Shown piece after piece: positions 34,701 through 47,400 of a stretch of 64,000 nucleotides of DNA. The notes below the pieces were generated by a model that was not told the DNA's origin, did no database searches, and worked only from the letters and a program-made list of their open reading frames with translations. The stretch is taken from positions 4,480,502 to 4,544,501 of the forward strand of contig OX459103.1 in the NCBI GenBank assembly GCA_949775045.1, given 5' to 3'. This DNA comes from Metridium senile (taxonomy: Eukaryota; Cnidaria; Anthozoa; Actiniaria; Metridiidae). The first letter of the stretch is position 1, and each line of letters begins with the position of its first letter. A program made the position numbers and the translations under genes.

Positions 34701-35282
34701 TCATCATTATCATCGTTATCATTACCATCGTCATCATTACCATCATCATTACCATCGTCATCATTACCATCGTCATCATTACCATCGTCATCATTACCAT
34801 CGTCATCATTACCATCGTCATCATTACCATCGTCATCATTACCATCTTCATCATTACCATCGTCATCATTATCATCGTCATCATCGTCATCATTATCATC
34901 GTTATCATTATCATCGTCATCATTACCATCGTCATCATTACCATCGTCATCATTACCATCTTCATCATTACCATCGTCATCATTATCATCGTCATCATTA
35001 TCATCGTTATCATTATCATCGTCATCATTACCATCGTCATCATTACCATCGTCATCATTACCATCGTCATCATTACCATCGTCATCATTACCATCGTCAT
35101 CATTACCATCGTCATCATTACCATCGTCATCATTATCATCGTCATCATCGTGTACATTAACGTTTCTTTCTCCAACACTTGTCATCATCAATACTAAATA
35201 TTCCCATTTTTCCCATAGGAGAACGTGCCCGATCTGCAGGGCACCTATCTACAAAGTAAATCCTTCAAAGGGAAATAGATAA
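31722..35282 (+). CDS. RCHY1: CHY zinc-finger / RING E3 ubiquitin ligase (PIRH2-like)
   Basis: Three exons join in frame: 31722-32321 (donor GAG|GTAAGA), 34261-34343 (CACCAG|GATG ... AAAGT|GTGAGT) and 35219-35282 (CCATAG|GAGAAC), for 248 residues, with AATAAA at about 35418. Residues 20-60 are a charged, helix-prone leader. A CHY finger (SCDHVKRGCDILFTCCNKYY ... CRRCH) follows, then the CTCHY-type finger (CNHCKKKLSEYFCAIC, YHCDPCGICR, FHCDGCNTCL, GEHKC), then a RING-H2 split over all three exons (CCICLE, LPCSHKVHSKC, CPIC). PIRH2/RCHY1 is an E3 that targets p53-family proteins in vertebrates. The usual C-terminal zinc ribbon after the RING is absent; the protein stops about 12 residues beyond it. 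I chose the ATG at 31722 (MAGMECF); 31747 is an alternative. Confidence 0.88.
32518..32626. mobile_element. hAT-like MITE in RCHY1-like intron 1
   Basis: CAGGGCCGTAGCACGGTGAGG at the left and its near complement ending GCTACGGCCCTG at the right, with C-rich centre. CAGGG ends suggest hAT. Confidence 0.65.
33257..33960. mobile_element. DNA element with inverted ends, carrying a nested MITE
   Basis: CTTTTCGCCTAAGTCTATCG at the left is matched by the complement of CGCGATAGACTTAGGCGAAAA at the right. Between them lie the nested MITE 33430-33588 and an open frame from 33668 that reads MADENMYKAGG, then KKKGKRVRKYHSLLLKEQ and RNWYFSNAHINI; that frame may be a partial element protein of unknown family. 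The whole sits in intron 1 of the RCHY1-like gene. Confidence 0.6.
33430..33588. mobile_element. TA-flanked MITE
   Basis: TA plus GAGCGGTTTTCGTATGAGTG at the left and its near complement CGTACGAAAACCGCTC plus TA at the right; the centre is rich in TACGG repeats. Confidence 0.85.
34376..35160. repeat. (ATC)n microsatellite filling RCHY1-like intron 2
   Basis: Almost the whole 875-base second intron is CATCATTACCATCGT-type repeat with a common 15-base unit. All frames are open for hundreds of codons on both strands (Ser/Leu, His/Tyr, Ile/Thr, Asp-rich), which is an artefact of the repeat and not coding. Confidence 0.95.
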
Positions 35283-36149
35283 TCAGCGCGAAGTGAACAT
35301 GCACAACTTGGTAGCGTAACCCCGAGAAGAAAATATAAGTGCGTTAATGCTCGCCTGACCGGGATATGGAGCTTTCTATAATTTTGTAATCCATCGAAAA
35401 ATGTGTAAAAAAACCTCAATAAATACTCTACACCTAAAAGAAATGAGGCTGATTTATAAGTTTTAAAAGTTTAAAGCATAATAATCTTAAAATTTGAGTC
35501 TCAAAAGCGGATTTGATAAATTGTACAACGTACCCAGCCTTTAATAATTTTTGTTCAACGCGTGCTTAATTAACGAACTCTTTCTATTAGTCGTTCCTTG
35601 GACGTTGTTGAAGCGAACGTTTTCATCACATTATATTGACATTATTCGCTTCATGTCCTGGCCAGGTTGGGCTTGTGCTTCATCCATGAATAGACGTTAA
35701 AAAATCTAGTGAAATGACTCGATGCCGAACTTGAAATTATAGTTTCGGGTTTACAAATACAAAATTCTTGAATGAATTAGACGATATTTGCATTAAGTCC
35801 TAATTAATGATTGTTTGAATTTTAATTCTAAACATCTATCGGTTCTAAAATTATTGCCTTGTTTATCGCTTGCGAATTCTGAAGTTTGATCCCATAAACT
35901 TCAAACATTACTCTGATTTTAGGACAAAGTTATTTCGCCACATGGAGCTTTAGATTGCAGTTTGTTTACTGTTTGCGCGTCACCGCATTGCAGATATGCA
36001 CGGGCTCAATGCTAACAAGTTTTGTGGTTTGACTTGCAGGCTCGGTTACAAAAGATTAACCAGCAAGTACGAAGACCACTGCAGACAATAATATAACTGA
36101 GAACGCCATTTCACTCATCGTTATCGAGTAATAATTTATTAATGTCGAA
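35283..36149. other. 3' flank of RCHY1-like gene
   Basis: Holds the AATAAA at about 35418; otherwise no gene or repeat is recognised. Confidence 0.45.
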
Positions 36150-36420
36150 ACGCCGAAAACAATGGTAATTTCAACTAAATCTTCTTTCTCTTTGTAAATT
36201 GAGCTTCAAATTATCAAATTTTTATGTATGTTATGTGTCTATGTTTATACTTTCATATTTATGGCATTTTGTTGTCATTTCTTTCCTATCCGTCTTGTAA
36301 ATGCATTTTTATTGTGTATTCTCGTATTGTTGTTATGAATCTGTCCCCCACTGGCGACCATGATCCTCAGCGTTAGAACAATAGAATGTTTTGATGTGAC
36401 GTCATAGTGAAATAGGACAA
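36150..36420. repeat. Dispersed repeat, copy B (inverted to 17050-17345)
   Basis: CGCCGAAAACAATGGTAATT, TTATGGCATTTTGTTGTCATTTC and TATTCTCGTATTGTTGTTATG are the reverse complement of blocks in copy A, in the mirrored order. GATGTGACGTCATAGTGAAATAGG at its far end also recurs at 17310. Confidence 0.7.
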
Positions 36421-37563
36421 ATAAACTATGAGCAAAATAAACGATAAATGGAAAAATACTTACAAACAAACTGTGACGGAACATTACTTGATGACTATAA
36501 ACGGCGAACTGACTAAAATTATGCAGAAACGAACTATATGACTTAAAGTTAACGATTCTACATAAAGCTATAAAGGACCAAAAGATAGGACTGAAAACTA
36601 ACGAACTGAAACTACATGATACAAAAGACAAACAAATCAAAATAATACAAAAAATATCTAAATTAATTTTGTTGGTGGTCTGCACTAACAATAAAAGTTC
36701 AATTGTTTACTTATGCTTTTGTTAAACTCGCACTATTTTGTACCATTTAGCTTTTGTATTTCAGATATATTTTTTAAACTTTGTTATGCATATGAAGTTT
36801 TTAACAAAAATTAAAAGTGCTATTAATAAATTGTCTTTATCTCGTCGTTATTACCACCACCACTACTACTATAACTATTATTGTATGGCGTCACCAATAT
36901 CTTATTACTATGAAAATCACTAGAGTGGTTAAATGTCTGTTGTAAATTTGGCCTTGGGGTGTGTCTTTTTGTACCACATGACCAATTTTGAGCAAAATCA
37001 TTGGCCAGAAGCGATCACATGATACAAAAACAAGACAGAATTTCAAACGAGCATTTTACCACTCTAGTGATTTCGATAGTATAATTAGAAAAATCGTCAC
37101 TATTATTATGAATTACAACCTTTTGAAACAACTGTACAAACTAAATCTATACAACTGTTTCCACATAGCACCCATAATACCTCTCGGTCTTGCTGCGTTG
37201 TACAACCTTAACTCAACATCGCACCCAACATACATTTGGGTCTATAGGTGCAAAGTTTTGACTTATATAAAATACGATTATTCTATTGTTCACATAGCAC
37301 CCATAATACCTTTCGGTCTAGTTATGTAAACCTTCGGCACAGAGCGACTTCTTCAACCAATCCAACCCAAACAATCAAACAAAAAGACTTGCTAAGTTCT
37401 TCTAAAATACATTTATTGTTCAATCTTTATAGTTCGTTCACATATAATTAAAATATAAGCATTTTAAGCAAACATTTATACATGTTGTAGTCATTCTATT
37501 GTTCATATTCTCGATCGTGATTGGATAATATTGCTTGGGTGATCTTGGTCGTTGCGCTGTAAA
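36421..37563. other. Intergenic region between convergent genes
   Basis: No exon recognised. CACATAGCACCCATAATACC is present at about 37162 and 37290. TTTATT at about 37412 gives a minus-strand AATAAA that suits the mib2 3' end. Confidence 0.5.
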
Positions 37564-38033
37564 TCAGCCATACAAAGGGATCTTCTTCTCTATTGGTTTT
37601 CTACACATGTGACAATATCTTAATGATTGACAGCACACGTTACATGTACTGTGACCGCACAGGAACACTATATTTCGTTTATTTTCCATGCAAATCGGAC
37701 AGGTTTGGGCGTCCTCCATTTCCTGGACTTTAGCTTGCAGATGAACAAGTGAATCCATGTTCTGGCCGTATTTTTCTTGCTCTTCGTTGATTATTGTACC
37801 ATCTAGAAGAGAAATATACATGATTAAATGATATCATGATTTCTTGTTTAAACATCATCATCATCACTACAACCACCACCATCATCATCGTCACAACCAC
37901 CACCATCATAATAGTCATCACCATCACAACCATCATCGTCATCATCACAACCACCACCACCAACATCATCATCACCACAACCATCACCACCACGACCATC
38001 GTCATCACCCCAACCACCATCATCATCATTGCC

Positions 38034-38067
<34 letters not shown>

Positions 38068-41000
38068 CCACCACCACCACCACCATCACCATCATCACCA
38101 CCCCCACCACCATCACCACCACCACCACCATCACCACCATCATCATCATCATCACCACCCCCACCATCATCACCCCTACCTGTAGTTGTCTTTCTGTTTA
38201 TTGGTTTCTGGCAGACAAAACATTTCTTCATTCGAACACAGCACTCTGAAGATCAGAGAAACACAACATGTCACAACATACTACAATCCAAGATTTTGAA
38301 TGTAAACGAAACGTCTTTTTTCTACCTATCATGGACCCTTCACCATCAATAGACCTCTTTACCTTCCTTGTTTGTTTACCCATTTCAGATCACGTGATGC
38401 TACCCTTTGGAGTTGTTTCTTTCACATGTAAATGTTATAACACGTTCATCATAAAAGAGCAATTCTCAAGGGAATGACATAAGATCTGAAATTTGCATAC
38501 GGAGGTAAAGAGGTCTATTGTCCAGATTTGAAACCATACAAAGTTGGCATGGATTTGGAAATGAATACTGTTATAACATACACACTGTACCTGAACATAC
38601 GACCTGGTGTGAACAAGGCTCAAAGATGACATTAGCTGCTGCTTCTGAGCACACCTTACACTCCTGACCAACGGGCTTGTCGAGTTTTTTGACACTTGCA
38701 ATTGTGGCCTGCAAATATGAAAGTATAGTACCATATTTAGCGTCGAAAGTCCCCTTGGCTGACGCATTTTCCAGAAAGTCGACGATGCGCTCATTTCCCC
38801 CTCTCTGCATCAGTGTTCAGGGTATTTACAGTTTGACTCGCCGTAACGTAGTCACTTACAAAAACGTTTGATGAATTTTTGACATTATTTTGACATTTAT
38901 TGATCTCAATCTGACCAATTATAGACATCAAAGGATCTTAAGTCTCCGCCTGTCGATATAAACTTGTACCCGATTGGTCTGATTGAGATGAAAAAATGTC
39001 AAAATAATGTCAAAAATTCATCAAAGGTTTTTGTAAGTGACTACGGTACGGCGAGTCGCACAGTAAAGCTACTCAACGCTTCAGGAAATGAAAAGAAGTC
39101 AAAAAAATGTGAGGTGAATGGGAACCGTATTTGTGACCTCGCGCACAGAAAGCCATGAACTAAGCCATCCGTGCTTCTTGAGAACAATACAGATAGCGAT
39201 GATAAAATGAGCATATTGTCTATATTGGGTGGTATTGTTGACCGAGTATTTATTAACTTATCCCTGTGGTTGAGAAATAAGACGAAAGGGGAGGGGAGGG
39301 AGGGGGCACTACAGGAATACCAACACGTAGACATTACCTTACACTGAACACAGGCTTTAAACATGTTACTACAGGCATGACAAACAACACGATGACCACA
39401 GGGTTGAAACTCACAGTCGACTGGATTACCACACATACGGCAGCACTCGGTGGTCGTCATGGGAACGAATGACGTCTTACTTTCATGAGGTGGACTGGGT
39501 AGAGTTGGAGAAGGCCTGTCGATAACAACGTAAAATAATGATGTTAAGTCTGATGGTGTTTATCGTGAGAAATATCCCAATAGCAACTAGCTTTACAAAA
39601 CGACCAACTCTTTACAATGACCAGTCTTACACTATGACCCTTATTCACAATGACAACCTCTTTACAATGACCAGCCTTACACAGTGACCACCTCTGCACA
39701 ATGACCAGTCTTACACTGCGACAGCCTCTTTCCAATGCCTAGCCTTACACTATGACCACCTCTGTACAACGACCCTTATTCACAATGACAGCCTCTTTCC
39801 AATGCCTAGCCTTACACAATGTTCAACTCTAAACAAAGACTACTTATTCAGTGACCACCTCCTTACAATGACCAGCCTTACACAATGTCCAACTCTAAAC
39901 GACCAGCTCTATTCAATGATCACCTCTACACATCGACCACTTATTCTCAGTGACCACCTCTTTACAATGACCAGCCTTACACAATGACAACTTCTGCACA
40001 ACTACCAGCTGTATTCAATGATCACTTCTACAAAACGACCACCCATATTCAATAGTCACCTCTACAAAACGACCACCCATATTAAATGATCACCTCTACA
40101 AAACGACCATCCATATTCAATGATCACCTCTACAAAACGACCACCCATATTCAATGATCACCTCTACAAAACGACCACTCATATTCAATGATCACCTCTA
40201 TAAAACGACCCCCCATATTCAATGATCACCTCTACAAAACGACCACCCATATTCAATGGTCACCTCTATAAAACGACCCCCCATATTCAATGATCACCTC
40301 TATAAAACGACCCCCCATATTCAATGATCACCTCTATAAAACGACCCCCCCTATTCAATGGTCACCTCTATAAAACGACCACTCATATTCAATGATCACC
40401 TTTACAAAACGACCCCCCATATTCAATGATCACTTCTACAAAACGACCACTCATATTCAATGATCACCTCTACAAAACGACCACCCATATTCAATGATCA
40501 CCTCTACAAAACGACCACCCATATTCAATGATCACTTCTACAAAACGACCACTCATATTCAATGATCACCTCTACAAAACGACCACCCATATTCAATGAT
40601 CACTTCTACAAAACGACCACTCATATTCAATGATCACCTCTACAAAACGACCACTCATATTCAATGATCACCTCTACAAAACGACCACCCATATTCAATG
40701 GTCACCTCTACAAAACGACCACCCATATTCAATGATCACTTCTACAAAACGACCACTCATATTCAATGATCATTTCTACAAAACGACCACCCATATTCAA
40801 TGATCACCTCTATAAAACGACCACCCATATTCAATGATCACCTCTATAAAACGACCACCCATATTCAATGATCACCTCTATAAAACGACCACTCATATTC
40901 AATGATCACCTCTATAAAACGACCACTCATATTCAATGATCACCTCTACAAAACGACCACTCATATTCAATGATCACCTCTACAAAACGACCACCCATAT

Positions 41001-44000
41001 TCAATGATCACCTCTACAAAACGACCACTCATATTCAATGATCACTTCTACAAAACGACCACTCATATTCAATGATCACCTCTACAAAACGACCACTCAT
41101 ATTCAATGATCACCTCTACAAAACGACCACCCATATTCAATAGTCACCTCTACAAAACGACCACCCATATTCAATGATCACCTCTACAAAACGACCACCC
41201 ATATTCAATGATCACCTCTATAAAACGACCACTCATATTCAATGATCACTTCTACAAAACGACCACTCATATTCAATGATCACCTCTATAAAACGACCAC
41301 TCATATTCAATGATCACCTCTATAAAACGACCACTCATATTCAATGATCACTTCTACAAAACGACCACTCATATTCAATGATCACCTCTATAAAACGACC
41401 ACTCATATTCAATGGTCACCTCTATAAAACGACCACCCATATTCAATGATCACCTCTATAAAACGACCCCCCATATTCAATGATCATTTCTACAAAACGA
41501 TCACCCATATTCAATGATCACCTCTATAAAACGACCACTCATATTCAATGATCATTTCTACAAAACGACCCCCCATATTCAATGGTCACCTCTACAAAAC
41601 GACCCCCCATATTCAATGATCACCTCTATAAAACGACCGCTTATGATTTGGTGGTGATCTTGAGTAGACTGATGTTTCCAGTATACAATGTTTTACTTAC
41701 AATGATGCTGGCTGTGCAGCAGATGATGAACACGCTGATCTTATCCATGAAGCCATTTCGTTGCCATGACACAGGTCGATGGCAGTCTTGCTGTCATGGT
41801 TACGAAGGGTGGTGTCTGCTCCATGTTGTATCAGTAAACGAATGACGTCAGCTTCTGCGCTATTACACTGGCAACAATGTAAACAAAACGTGTGAGTGAG
41901 TTTCCAGGCAACCAAATATTGCTCATTTCCATTGTGTTTCCATTTTGTTATTTTTGTTGAAGGGTGTTGTGTTTCAGTACACATGCATAAACAATTCTCT
42001 TTCAAAACTGATAGAATACACTAGACATTGCTGGGACCATTTTGTCATTTTTGTTGAAGGGTATTGTGTTTCAGTGCACATGCACAAACAATTCTCTTTC
42101 AAAACTGATAGAATACACTAGACATTGCTGGGACCATTTTGTCATTTTTGTTGAAGGGTGTGTTTCAGTGCACATGCACAAACAATTATCTTTCAAAACT
42201 GATAGAATACACTAGACATTGCTGGGACCATTTTGTCATTTTTGTTGAAGGGTATTGTGTTTCAGTGCACATGCACAAACAATTCTCTTTCAAAACTGAT
42301 AGAATACACTAGACATTGCTGGGACATTTTGCCATTTTTGTTGAAGGGTATTGTGTTTCAGTGCACATGCACAAACAATTCTCTTTCAAAACTGATAGAA
42401 TACACTAGACATTGCTGGGACCATTTTGTCATTTTTGTTGAAGGGTGTGTTTCAGTGCACATGCACAAACAATTATCTTTCAAAACTGATAGAATACACT
42501 AGACATTGCTGGGACCATTTTGTCATTTTTGTTGAAGGGTATTGTGTTTCAGTGCACATGCACAAACAATTCTCTTTCAAAACTGATAGTAGTACAGTGA
42601 ATCCCCCTCTTTACTAGACATTGCTTGCACCAAGAAAGATGGCCGGCTTAACAGGGTTTCCAGTTTAGTGAGGTTTTAACAGACTAGTTGCAAGTTATCT
42701 AGAACCACCGTACTATTTGCAAAGCCGCATTTGCACAGGGATAACCCTGGGGTTCAAAGTAATTAAATTTCATTTTCAATAGCCCCGCAGTTCAAAGTAA
42801 TTAAATTTCATTTTCAAGTTATCTCCCTAATATTTGTAGTTCTAATCAAGAAGGGGACAGTGAGATCAAGAAAAATGTGTGGCGCGGCTCTTATTCGAGT
42901 AAATATGGTATACAAGTACATAACTCACTGTGTTGCTATGGAAATAATGATTGGCAGCTGCTGTGTGTAGGGGTGTGTCGCCCACGTCATCCTGTATGTT
43001 GGGGTCAGCGGCATTCTCAAGTAGAACTCTAACCACATGTTTGTGTGTCTTATCGACTGCTAAGAGTAAAGCTGTTTGTTGCTTGTTGTTGACTATGTTA
43101 ATCTCGCAGCCAGCCTGAATAATACACAAAGAGAAAACAATTATTTTTATTTTATTTTATTAGCTTTGCCTTAATAATATACAATAACAGAAAACAAAAT
43201 TACATCACAAAGAAAATAAATAATAACATGGCAGGGTACCCACAACAGCGTTAGCCAATTACTGTGGGCCCAGAATATAAAAGTATAAGAAAAACTTATT
43301 ACAAACAAGTAAAATTATTGGCAACATGACACAGGTAAGGCTAGACTGCGGACTGAATTACATTTGATACATATAGATTTGAAAGTGTGAGGATTGTCAG
43401 GGTCATACAGTTCTAATGAGTTAAAGTAGTATTGTTTCAGACCGGTTTTAAAAAACAAAGACTTTATAAACTATGTTTGTTGATGAAGAAATAGAAAACG
43501 CGCATGCGTGCTGTGTGCAGTTATAAAACACGCTGGATTGGTAAGACATGAGAGAAATGTTCAGAGAAGCACAAAACAAAGCGGAGTGCTTCTCAACACT
43601 TCTCTTGTGTTCTGTCATTGTGTGCTTTATAACTACTTAAAAAAAAAAAATTTACAATTCATGACCGTTTTGTTCAATCCGTTGCTCCTCTCTGGTCACG
43701 AGGAAAGCATTGTATACCGCATAATCTATGTTTGAAACATGGAGGGATTTGGATGTGGCCCAGGGGAAGCTTCACCCTCACTTTGCCCTCTGGATTTTAT
43801 ACCTGATAAAACACTCCTGCTCGTTTTTTAAATAGTACATACATATGTGACATTGTGACAAGTTAAATAGCATGACATCACCTTTGAGAGTAAGTCAGTG
43901 ACCAATTCAAGATGTCCATTTAAGGATGAGAGGTGTAACGCAGTAAAACCATCATCTTTGGCTGAGTTGAGCAGATCTGGTCTTTTGTTAAGCATTGCAG

Positions 44001-44412
44001 TCACAGTTCTGAAAACAACACATGAATTACAAGTTAATGTTAATATAGCGATTTCACATAGTGCATAAGACGGTCCCTAAATGTCTTACATAAAATAGGG
44101 GTAATTGTGGTGCTAGGGGGGTGTCCGGTCCCTGTGGAGACACTTCCCTAGATCCACCCCTGGATTTCACATAGTGCATAAGACGGTCCCTAAATGGCTT
44201 ACATAAATTAGGGGTAATTGCGGTGCTAGGGGGTGTCCGGTGCCACTAGGGACACTTCGCTAGATCCAACCCTGGATTTCACATAGTGCATAACACGGTC
44301 CCTAAATGTCTTACATAAATTAGGGGTTATTGCGGTACTAGGGGGTGTACAGTGCCTCTAGGGACACTTCCCTAGAATCACCCCTGGCAATTATATGCAA
44401 CATAATAATAAA

Positions 44413-44448
<36 letters not shown>

Positions 44449-47400
44449 CTCTTTATTTCACTAGGGTGACACTAAATAATCAAAGACTTATAAACCCGTA
44501 GCCCTCAATACATCTTACAAACAAATAAATAGATTAAAAGCTATAAAATACAAATATAAAATGTTAATAATAACAATAATGATGATGATAATAATATTAC
44601 GGTGATAAATTTAAAGGTGTTGATCTCAAATATTATTTTTTTTATAACTCACTGTTGTCTTCCCTTAAGTGCTGCCCGGTGGAAGACATTAAACCCTTGA
44701 TGATTAACGATGGATAGATCACAGTTAGCACTGTTTATCAGATGGATGGCAATGTCTAGTCTGTCATTATTGATGGCTTCATGTAGTACAGTATTTCCTG
44801 TAGAATCCTGAACACAAAGGGGAATTAGTAATAATAATAGTGATGGTGATTTGATGATGTCAGTGGTAGTGGTGGTAATGATTTGATATTGGTGGTGGTG
44901 GTGGTAATGATTTGATATTGGTGGTGGTGGTGGTAATGATTTGATGTTGTTGTTGATGGTGGTGATGTTGATGATTAAATGATGTCAGTGGTGGTTGTTG
45001 TGGTTTGATGTTGGTGGTGGTTGTGGTTGTGGTGATTTAAAGATTTGGTGGTGATGGTAATGATGATGTTCATGATAATGATGCCTATCATGATGATTAT
45101 AATAATGTAATAAAAATGATTATGATAATACCAACAATAATGATAACTATAGCCCTTTTCACACAATAAGATGCACCAATTGTCTGGACAAAGAAATTGT
45201 CTTATGACTGGCAAGTCACCTAGTGTGAACATGGAACAAAAGCAATTTGATAAAAAAACGTGGTCTGAGTTTGTTGAATTTCCATTAGATGACAATTTGT
45301 CCTTCCTATTTTGTGAAAAGGCCAATAATGATCATGATTTGTTGTTGTTGGTACCAGGTGGGGATGGATTTGATGGTGGTGGTGTTGTTGATGGTGGTTG
45401 TGATGATATGATGTCTCTGGTATTGGTGGTGGTAAAGATGGTGATGATGATGGTGTTATGATCATGGTAATGATATCTACTTGCATGTTAACATTACACC
45501 CTGCGTTAACCAATACCACCACCACATCAAAATATCCTCTTTTCACTGATAGAAACAGAGGTGATCACTGATATGATGTCTGTGGTATTGGCGGTGGTGG
45601 TAATGATGATGGTGTAATGATGATGGTAATGATATCTACCTGCATGTTAACATTACAACCTGCGTTAACCAATACCACCACCACATCAAAATGCCCTTTC
45701 TTCACTGATAGAAACAGATATGATCACTGATATGATGTCTGTGGTATTGGTGGTGGTAAAGATGGTGATGATGATGGTGTTATGATCATGGTAACGATAT
45801 CTACCTGTATGTTAACATTACACCCTGTGTTAACCAATACCACCACCACATCAAAATATCCTTTCTTCACTGATAGAAATAGATATGATCACTGATATGA
45901 TGTCTGTGGTATTGGCGGTGGTGGTGATGATGATGGTGTTATGATCATAGTAATGATATCTACCTGCATGTTAACATTACACACTGCGTTAACCAATACA
46001 ACCACCACATCAAAATGTCCTTTCTTCACTGACAGAAACAGAGGTGTGTAGTTGTCCTTATCAACCATATTCAAGTTAGCACCATGTTCTATCAAAGCTG
46101 AGGCTACCAATGGCTTGTTTCTAAACAAGAACAAGTTGTGGTGATTACAGTGTGAATAAAAATAACAGTGGACATCCAGTAATATTTCAGAAATAGTGCA
46201 TCATTAAAGTATGACAGTAATTTTTCTCCTGTTCAAGTATGACTGAATATTGCCCAAAATATACCAAACAGAAAAAAAAGTCAGCTTACTTACCCGAAAG
46301 CAGCATGATGAAGAGCTGTGTCTCCATCATCATCCTATGATAAACAGTATCATCATGTCAATCAACAATCAATCAATCTATCATCAAAATTAAAAAATCA
46401 ATCTATCAATCAGTCAGCCAATCTATCATCAAAATTATAAAACCAATCTATCAATCAGTCAGTCAATCAGTCAGCCAATCAATCAGTCAATCAATCAGTC
46501 AGTCAATCAGTCAGCCAATCAATCAATCAATTGGTCAGTTAATCAACTAATCAATCAGTTAGTCAAACAATCAGCCAATCAACCAACCAATCAATCAATC
46601 AATCATTCAGTCAATCAATCATCTAATCAATCTGTCTGCCAATCAATCAATCAATCAATCAATCGATCAATCATTCAAGTCAATCAATCAGTTAGCTTTA
46701 ATCATACATTCATTGATCATTAATCAACTAAACATTCAATCGATTAGTCAGTCTGACCTGTATATTATCATTAGCTCCACTGTTCAGTAATAAGCTAACA
46801 ATGTCAACATGTCCTTGTAGGCTGCTTATGTGCAGAGCTGTCTTTCCTTGATGGCTGCTATTAACCTGAAAAACAAACACGGAAGAAAACATTTAGAGAG
46901 ACAGTCAATAAATTACTTGAATAATGTAATGTAGATTGCTCCCGGTATACAACAGTCAGACCTCGGAGGCATTCAACACTCATTCAACACTCATGATTGT
47001 AAACTGTGGGTTTTCAGCAGTCCAATGAGTCCTCCCACATTAGTAGATTGTAAAGCGCTATGAGCTATTCAAGAGATATAGCGCTATATAGAAATGATGA
47101 TGATGAAACTGTGATCAATGTCAATAATTATCAATGGTGGTCAACGATGATGATGGTGATGACGGTGAGAGTCATGTGGTGATGATGATCATAATAATGT
47201 TAAATTAAATCATCAAAATGATTACAATGATGATGATAATGATGATACTTACCAAACTAGGTTGTGCTGCAAGAATGTCTCTAACTCTGCCGGACTGACC
47301 CTGGGCGGCAGCTGATATCAACTCTGTAGTCATATCACTTCCTGATAATGTTATTTCACCAACACAAGAAGAAAGAGATGCCACTAAAAGGATTCAAATA

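Noticed and set aside
34344..35282. Open frames of 260-312 codons on both strands (Ser/Leu, His/Tyr, Ile/Thr, Asp/Asn/Gly)
   Set aside because: They follow a pure CATCATTACC-type microsatellite that has no stop in any frame; the region is intron 2 of the RCHY1-like gene.
36275..36691. 138-codon minus-strand frame rich in Ser/Phe/Ile
   Set aside because: Partly inside a dispersed repeat, no domain, no splice or start support.
40020..41640. Regular 34-base repeats that could suggest a CRISPR array
   Set aside because: Units abut head to tail with no unique spacers, in an intron of an animal gene.
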